9,580 nucleotides of DNA from Anaerolineae bacterium. GTDB taxonomy: Bacteria; Chloroflexota; Anaerolineae; Anaerolineales; Villigracilaceae. The notes beneath the pieces were generated by a model. It made no database searches. It was not told the DNA's origin and worked only from the letters and a program-made list of their open reading frames with translations. Both the position numbers and the translations under genes were made by a program. Of this stretch, positions 6,654 through 9,580 are shown piece by piece; position 1 is the first letter of the stretch; the number at the start of each line of letters is the position of its first letter. The stretch is taken from the NCBI GenBank assembly GCA_003484265.1, contig DNDO01000207.1:416-9995 (forward strand), read 5' to 3'.

Positions 6654-6662
6654 TGGTAGAAT
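6654..6662 (+). promoter_or_regulatory. Extended -10 promoter for the sulfatase gene
   Basis: TGGTAGAAT, with TAGAAT at 6657-6662, matches the extended -10 element seen upstream of the coiled-coil gene. The start would be near 6669, giving a leader of about 28 bases with AAAGGA six bases before the ATG. The -35 position falls inside the preceding terminator hairpin and is not consensus. Confidence 0.55.
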
Positions 6663-6697
6663 TTCAAAATACTTAATTTTGCTCCAAAGGAATCGGA

Positions 6698-8113
6698 ATG
6701 AGAAGTATTATCAAATGTCTGGTACCGCTGGCTGTCATTTTTCTTTTTGCGTTTCTTTCATCATCGCTAACAGCTTGCTCATCCATTGGCAACCAAAACA
6801 CGGAAATGCCAAACATCATAGTGATCATGACAGATGACCAGCCTCAGCATACACTGCCCTACATGCCGGTCATTCAGAAGGAACTGGTTGCAAAAGGCAT
6901 CACCTTTTCGAACGCTTTTGCCACAACGCCTCTGTGTTGTCCTAGCCGCGCCAGCATTTTGACCGGGTTGTACGCGCACAACCACGGTGTGAAGACGAAC
7001 CGCGCGCCTGAAGGTGGCGCAGTCGCATTTCACGATCAATCCACAATATCGGTCTGGCTGCAGGATGCTGGTTACCGGACAGGCTTCTTCGGCAAATATC
7101 TCAATGGATATAACGACCTGCCCGAGGGCTATGTCCCGCCCGGCTGGGATGACTGGCAGGCTTTCGTGCGCCGCGACCCCAACCTCGATTTTTATTTAAA
7201 CTATTCACTTAACGAAAACGGCAAGGTTATCCAATATGGAAAAGAACCGCAGGATTACAGCACCGACCTGCTTGCTGAAAGAGCTGTCAAATTCATACGC
7301 GAGTCCAGGCAACAGCCGTTCTTCCTTTTTTTCAGCGCCTTTGCGCCACACCAAACCTATCAAGCCGCGGAACGACATAAGGATCTATTCAAGTCCTTGG
7401 ATGAATTCGAAAGGTACCGTCCTCCCAGTTTCTTCGAAGCTGACCTGACGGATAAGCCGCTCTGGGCGAACGATATCGAACGACCGAGTGTCGATTATGT
7501 AGACAAAGTACACGAACGAATGCTGAGGTCCCTCATGGCTGTCGACGACGCCGCAGCCAGTCTTATATCGGCGTTGGAAAGAGGAAATATAAGAGACAAC
7601 ACAATTATTATTTTCATGTCTGACAACGGAATGTCGATGGGAGATAACGGTGTGTTCGGAAAAAATTGTCCGTATGACGGATGTTTGCGAATCCCGCTGG
7701 TTGTCAGTTACCCCCATCTCACATCCGCTTCCCGCGTGGACGAAAGCCTGATCCTGAACATTGACATCGCTCCCACCCTGATCGACTTTGCAGGCATAAC
7801 ATCTCCCACTCCGATAGATGGTGAAAGTTTCCTGCCAGTTCTCTCAAGCACTTCACAAGGCTGGCGTGATGGATTCCTGATCGAGCATTTCAAAGACTTT
7901 GCCGATATAGAGGAAAGCGGACTTGCGTTCCTTATCCCCGGGTATGTCGGGTATCGAACAGACGAATGGAAATACATTGAGTATGAAACGGGTGAGATCG
8001 AACTATACGATCTCTATGCAGACCCGTTCGAATTGGAGAACCTGGCATATCAAGATGGATATGAATCGATCATGATCGACTTATCTGAAAAAATTCAAGC
8101 AATATTACCGTAA
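6698..8113 (+). CDS. Secreted lipoprotein sulfatase (arylsulfatase / N-acetylglucosamine-6-sulfatase-like)
   Basis: This is a family S1 sulfatase of 471 residues that hydrolyses sulfate esters outside the membrane. A lipoprotein signal peptide is visible: basic start, hydrophobic stretch at about 8-24 and lipobox LTAC with lipidated Cys27. Metal ligands are Asp46-Asp47 (in MTDDQ) and Asp309-Asn310 (in MSDNG). The sulfatase signature CCPSRASILTG starts at Cys80, which must be converted to formylglycine; the CxPSR core can be matured aerobically or by radical-SAM anSME. FGKYLNGY and YVPPGWDDW around 130-150 resemble N-acetylglucosamine-6-sulfatase and polysaccharide sulfatases. The C-terminal part has the ELYDLYADPFELENLA segment typical of the family. 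No maturase or glycosidase is nearby, so the substrate is unknown. The start is supported by AAAGGA six bases upstream. Confidence 0.93.
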   Translation: MRSIIKCLVPLAVIFLFAFLSSSLTACSSIGNQNTEMPNIIVIMTDDQPQHTLPYMPVIQKELVAKGITFSNAFATTPLCCPSRASILTGLYAHNHGVKTNRAPEGGAVAFHDQSTISVWLQDAGYRTGFFGKYLNGYNDLPEGYVPPGWDDWQAFVRRDPNLDFYLNYSLNENGKVIQYGKEPQDYSTDLLAERAVKFIRESRQQPFFLFFSAFAPHQTYQAAERHKDLFKSLDEFERYRPPSFFEADLTDKPLWANDIERPSVDYVDKVHERMLRSLMAVDDAAASLISALERGNIRDNTIIIFMSDNGMSMGDNGVFGKNCPYDGCLRIPLVVSYPHLTSASRVDESLILNIDIAPTLIDFAGITSPTPIDGESFLPVLSSTSQGWRDGFLIEHFKDFADIEESGLAFLIPGYVGYRTDEWKYIEYETGEIELYDLYADPFELENLAYQDGYESIMIDLSEKIQAILP

Positions 8114-8129
8114 CTGAATAACATCCTAA

Positions 8130-8164
8130 AAAGCGACAGCCTCCATGTTGGAGACTGTCGCTTT
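8130..8164. terminator. Bidirectional terminator between convergent genes
   Basis: A ten-base perfect stem (8130-8139 with 8155-8164) continues past one mismatch into five more pairs (8141-8145 with 8149-8153) around a TGT loop. It lies between the sulfatase stop (8113) and the stop of the minus-strand lipoprotein (8190). The A run at 8128-8132 provides a T tract on the minus strand. The plus strand has only TTTAAAT, so it should work best for the minus-strand gene and less well for the sulfatase. Confidence 0.85.
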
Positions 8165-8189
8165 AAATGGGAAACGCCCTGTCAATCTT

Positions 8190-9269
8190 CTATGGCGGAG
8201 GCGGGAGGGTCTCCATCTTCCACGTGGTGAAATAGGTCGGCGCGCCTTTCTCATAGCGGAACAACGCGATCCACCCGCCGCCTGATAACCGCGCCCAAAC
8301 ATTCGAGCCGGAAGGATAATACTCCCTGATCGTTGCGCTTGCCCCTTCTGCAAGTTCGAACCCGCTGGAGGTGCCATCCGTTGACGGTTTCGTTTTAATT
8401 TCCTGGGTAATCAGCGCGGTCACAGACATAGGCAGTCCGGGGAATGGTTCCAGGCGATCCAACGGAATCCATAGCGGCACGTCGGATACGAGGGGCCAGT
8501 ATATGGGACCCGGCGGCGCGTGAACCCATGAGGTAATCCTCGTGTTCTTGTTATATTTGATGACGACCATTTTATGGATTACATCAGGTCGGGTGGCGTA
8601 GGTCATATCCTTGAGCGAACCCGGGCTTTTGAGATCAAGCGTATGCACCCTTCCCCAGCCGCCCTGTAACTCATCGATCGAAACGATATTGCCGCCCATC
8701 GTTTTACTTTCCAAATAGGGGAAGCCCTTGCCGTCGAATAATGCAGTGTTATCCGCCTTCAAATATCTAATTTTCCTCTTATCCTGATCGTTCAACGCGT
8801 CAATGAATATTTCCCATGACCTATCAAGAATGGTACGATGGGTTCCGCTTTTTAATCTTTGAACCGGGAGCAACGGCACCACCTCTGGCGTCTGCCATCC
8901 CGAATCATCGACGGGCCAATCATCGGCGGCGGTGCGTGATTGATAGTTGAATTCTGCAAGCTGGGTATCGTGCTTCACGCGGAAATATTGGAGCCGCTGC
9001 ACAAGCGTGGATGTGGGAAAGGTAATGATCGGCACGACCGTGAAAGTAGATTCCGGCGTGAATGTGCTTCGGAGTGTTGCTGTGGCTGTCAAAGTGGGAG
9101 GGATCGCCGCCTGCGTTTTCGCGGATGCGGCATCTGCCGTTTGCACAATGAACGTGTTGATCACATTTGGATCGAGAGGAGGCACAGGCGTGGAAACAGA
9201 CGGGACACATGCCAAAATCAAAACGAGAGCAATACTCCAGAGGAAAAATTTTCTTGTGATGTTTGTCAT
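8190..9269 (-). CDS. Lipoprotein with Thr/Pro-rich linker and SH3-like segments, hypothetical
   Basis: A 359-residue exported protein. It has a basic N-terminus, a hydrophobic core at about 8-20 and the lipobox ILAC with lipidated Cys21. A Thr/Pro-rich stretch at about 55-88 is a typical extracellular linker in Anaerolineae. The middle (about 90-280) contains many Trp and Tyr residues. The pattern of short strands around GGWGRVHTLD at 203-212 suggests a cell-wall-type beta domain. The C-terminal part at about 282-345, with SGSNVWARLSGGGWIALF-like spacing, resembles a bacterial SH3 (SH3b) domain. It ends in PPPP. I cannot name a family. A cell-surface or wall-binding role is inferred. Its ATG overlaps the YwbE stop codon as ATGA, and the only upstream purine-rich site is weak, so translational coupling is likely. 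Confidence 0.8.
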   Translation of the reverse strand: MTNITRKFFLWSIALVLILACVPSVSTPVPPLDPNVINTFIVQTADAASAKTQAAIPPTLTATATLRSTFTPESTFTVVPIITFPTSTLVQRLQYFRVKHDTQLAEFNYQSRTAADDWPVDDSGWQTPEVVPLLPVQRLKSGTHRTILDRSWEIFIDALNDQDKRKIRYLKADNTALFDGKGFPYLESKTMGGNIVSIDELQGGWGRVHTLDLKSPGSLKDMTYATRPDVIHKMVVIKYNKNTRITSWVHAPPGPIYWPLVSDVPLWIPLDRLEPFPGLPMSVTALITQEIKTKPSTDGTSSGFELAEGASATIREYYPSGSNVWARLSGGGWIALFRYEKGAPTYFTTWKMETLPPPP

Positions 9270-9463
9270 TCTTCAACTATCTCTTTTACTCGCCCGACCT
9301 GCCCATCCTGCAAACGAACCTTGATACCGTGCAGATGGTTCGGGGATTTGGTGAGAATATCCTTCACAATGCCCTTGGTGAGTTTACCCGTGCGTTGATC
9401 CTGTTTCAATACGATGAAAACAGTTATGCCGGGTTTGATGTTCGAGCGGGTTTGTCCATTCAT
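9266..9463 (-). CDS. ywbE: YwbE family protein (DUF2196)
   Basis: This 65-residue cytoplasmic protein matches the short YwbE family. It carries the characteristic order MNGQxRxxIKPG, VLKQDQRTGKLTKGIVKDILT, SPNHLHGIKVRL and DGQVGRVKEIV. Its length is normal for the family. The function is unknown; the compact basic beta-rich pattern recalls small RNA-binding or KOW-like folds, but that is a guess. No Shine-Dalgarno sequence precedes the ATG. Instead TAAAAT lies six bases upstream, and an upstream gene stops nine bases before, so it may be leaderless or translated by re-initiation. Its last codons overlap the start of the downstream lipoprotein gene by ATGA. Confidence 0.92.
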   Translation of the reverse strand: MNGQTRSNIKPGITVFIVLKQDQRTGKLTKGIVKDILTKSPNHLHGIKVRLQDGQVGRVKEIVEE

Positions 9464-9469
9464 GGGTTT

Positions 9470-9475
9470 ATTTTA
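9470..9475 (-). promoter_or_regulatory. Possible -10 box for a leaderless ywbE transcript
   Basis: TAAAAT at 9475-9470 on the minus strand lies six bases before the ywbE ATG, the same arrangement as in front of recG. The box overlaps the stop codon TAA of the upstream gene. No recognisable -35 box or TG extension is present, so the call is tentative. Confidence 0.35.
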
Positions 9476-9580
9476 TGGCGTGGTTGGTATCGGAGTTACT
9501 GTTGGCGGGATCGGCGTTTGGGTAGGCGCAGGCAGCGTATTCGTCGATGTGGCGGGGAGAGGGGGGGTGGGGGGGGGGGG
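9473..9580 (-). CDS. C-terminal end of a Thr/Pro-rich protein (partial)
   Basis: The minus strand is open from the window edge to a TAA at 9475-9473. It encodes a tail of 35 residues made almost wholly of Pro and Thr with a few Ala, Ser, Ile and Val, for example PAPTQTPIPPTVTPIPTTP. This composition matches extracellular linkers of Anaerolineae lipoproteins, such as the one in the downstream lipoprotein of this window. The 5' part of the gene is outside the window. The first codons lie in a G/C homopolymer that may not be reliable. The stop is nine bases before the ywbE ATG, suggesting one operon. Confidence 0.5.
   Translation of the reverse strand, partial: PPPPTPPLPATSTNTLPAPTQTPIPPTVTPIPTTP
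9554..9580. other. Poly-G tract at the window edge
   Basis: Runs of 4, 7 and 12 G are found at 9554-9557, 9561-9567 and 9569-9580. They are consistent either with proline codons read on the minus strand or with two-colour-chemistry poly-G read ends or a contig end. Three G runs in 27 bases could also favour a G-quadruplex on the plus strand. Base accuracy here is doubtful. Confidence 0.6.

Noticed and set aside
8940..9398. Long plus-strand ORFs opposite the lipoprotein and ywbE genes
   Set aside because: They are Cys/Arg/Gly-rich antisense frames across a region whose minus strand encodes a clear lipoprotein signal and a recognisable YwbE protein.

Overview
The window looks like chromosomal DNA of a Chloroflexota bacterium, most likely class Anaerolineae. 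This is an inference. It rests on secreted lipoproteins with Thr/Pro-rich stretches, a RecG with a long extra N-terminal region, a coiled-coil gene directly after coaD, roughly even base composition and some apparently leaderless genes. There is no tRNA, rRNA, CRISPR array, transposase or phage gene. Most of the window is ordinary housekeeping sequence, and the most informative material is in the intergenic control regions.

Left part (1-2953, minus strand). A TerC/Alx-family membrane protein (102-1067) has a complete control region upstream. In order of transcription this is a sigma70-type promoter (1270-1298), a yybP-ykoY manganese riboswitch (about 1149-1262), an intrinsic terminator whose 5' arm overlaps the aptamer's closing strand (1111-1155), and a Shine-Dalgarno site. 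Upstream lies glgC (ADP-glucose pyrophosphorylase, 1329-2588). It is preceded by a 35-codon ORF for a one-helix membrane peptide (2631-2738) and a near-consensus promoter (2834-2862), so the small ORF and glgC probably share a transcript.

Centre (2954-6646, plus strand). recG (replication-fork helicase), coaD (phosphopantetheine adenylyltransferase) and a DivIVA/ATP-synthase-b-like coiled-coil gene follow one another and end at a strong terminator. recG appears to be leaderless. coaD is preceded by four 8-bp direct repeats that run into its start codon. The coiled-coil gene also has its own extended -10 promoter.

Right part (6647-9580). A secreted lipoprotein sulfatase (plus, 6698-8113) converges on a minus-strand group, with a hairpin between them that can terminate transcription in both directions. 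The minus-strand group, in transcription order, is the C-terminal end of a Thr/Pro-rich protein (9473-9580), a YwbE-family small protein (9266-9463) and a lipoprotein with SH3-like segments (8190-9269). The last two overlap by ATGA. The window ends in a 12-base G run that may be a sequencing or assembly artefact.

I found no clearly new multi-gene system. The best candidates for follow-up are the small membrane ORF ahead of glgC, the octamer repeat block at the coaD start, and the riboswitch architecture in front of terC.
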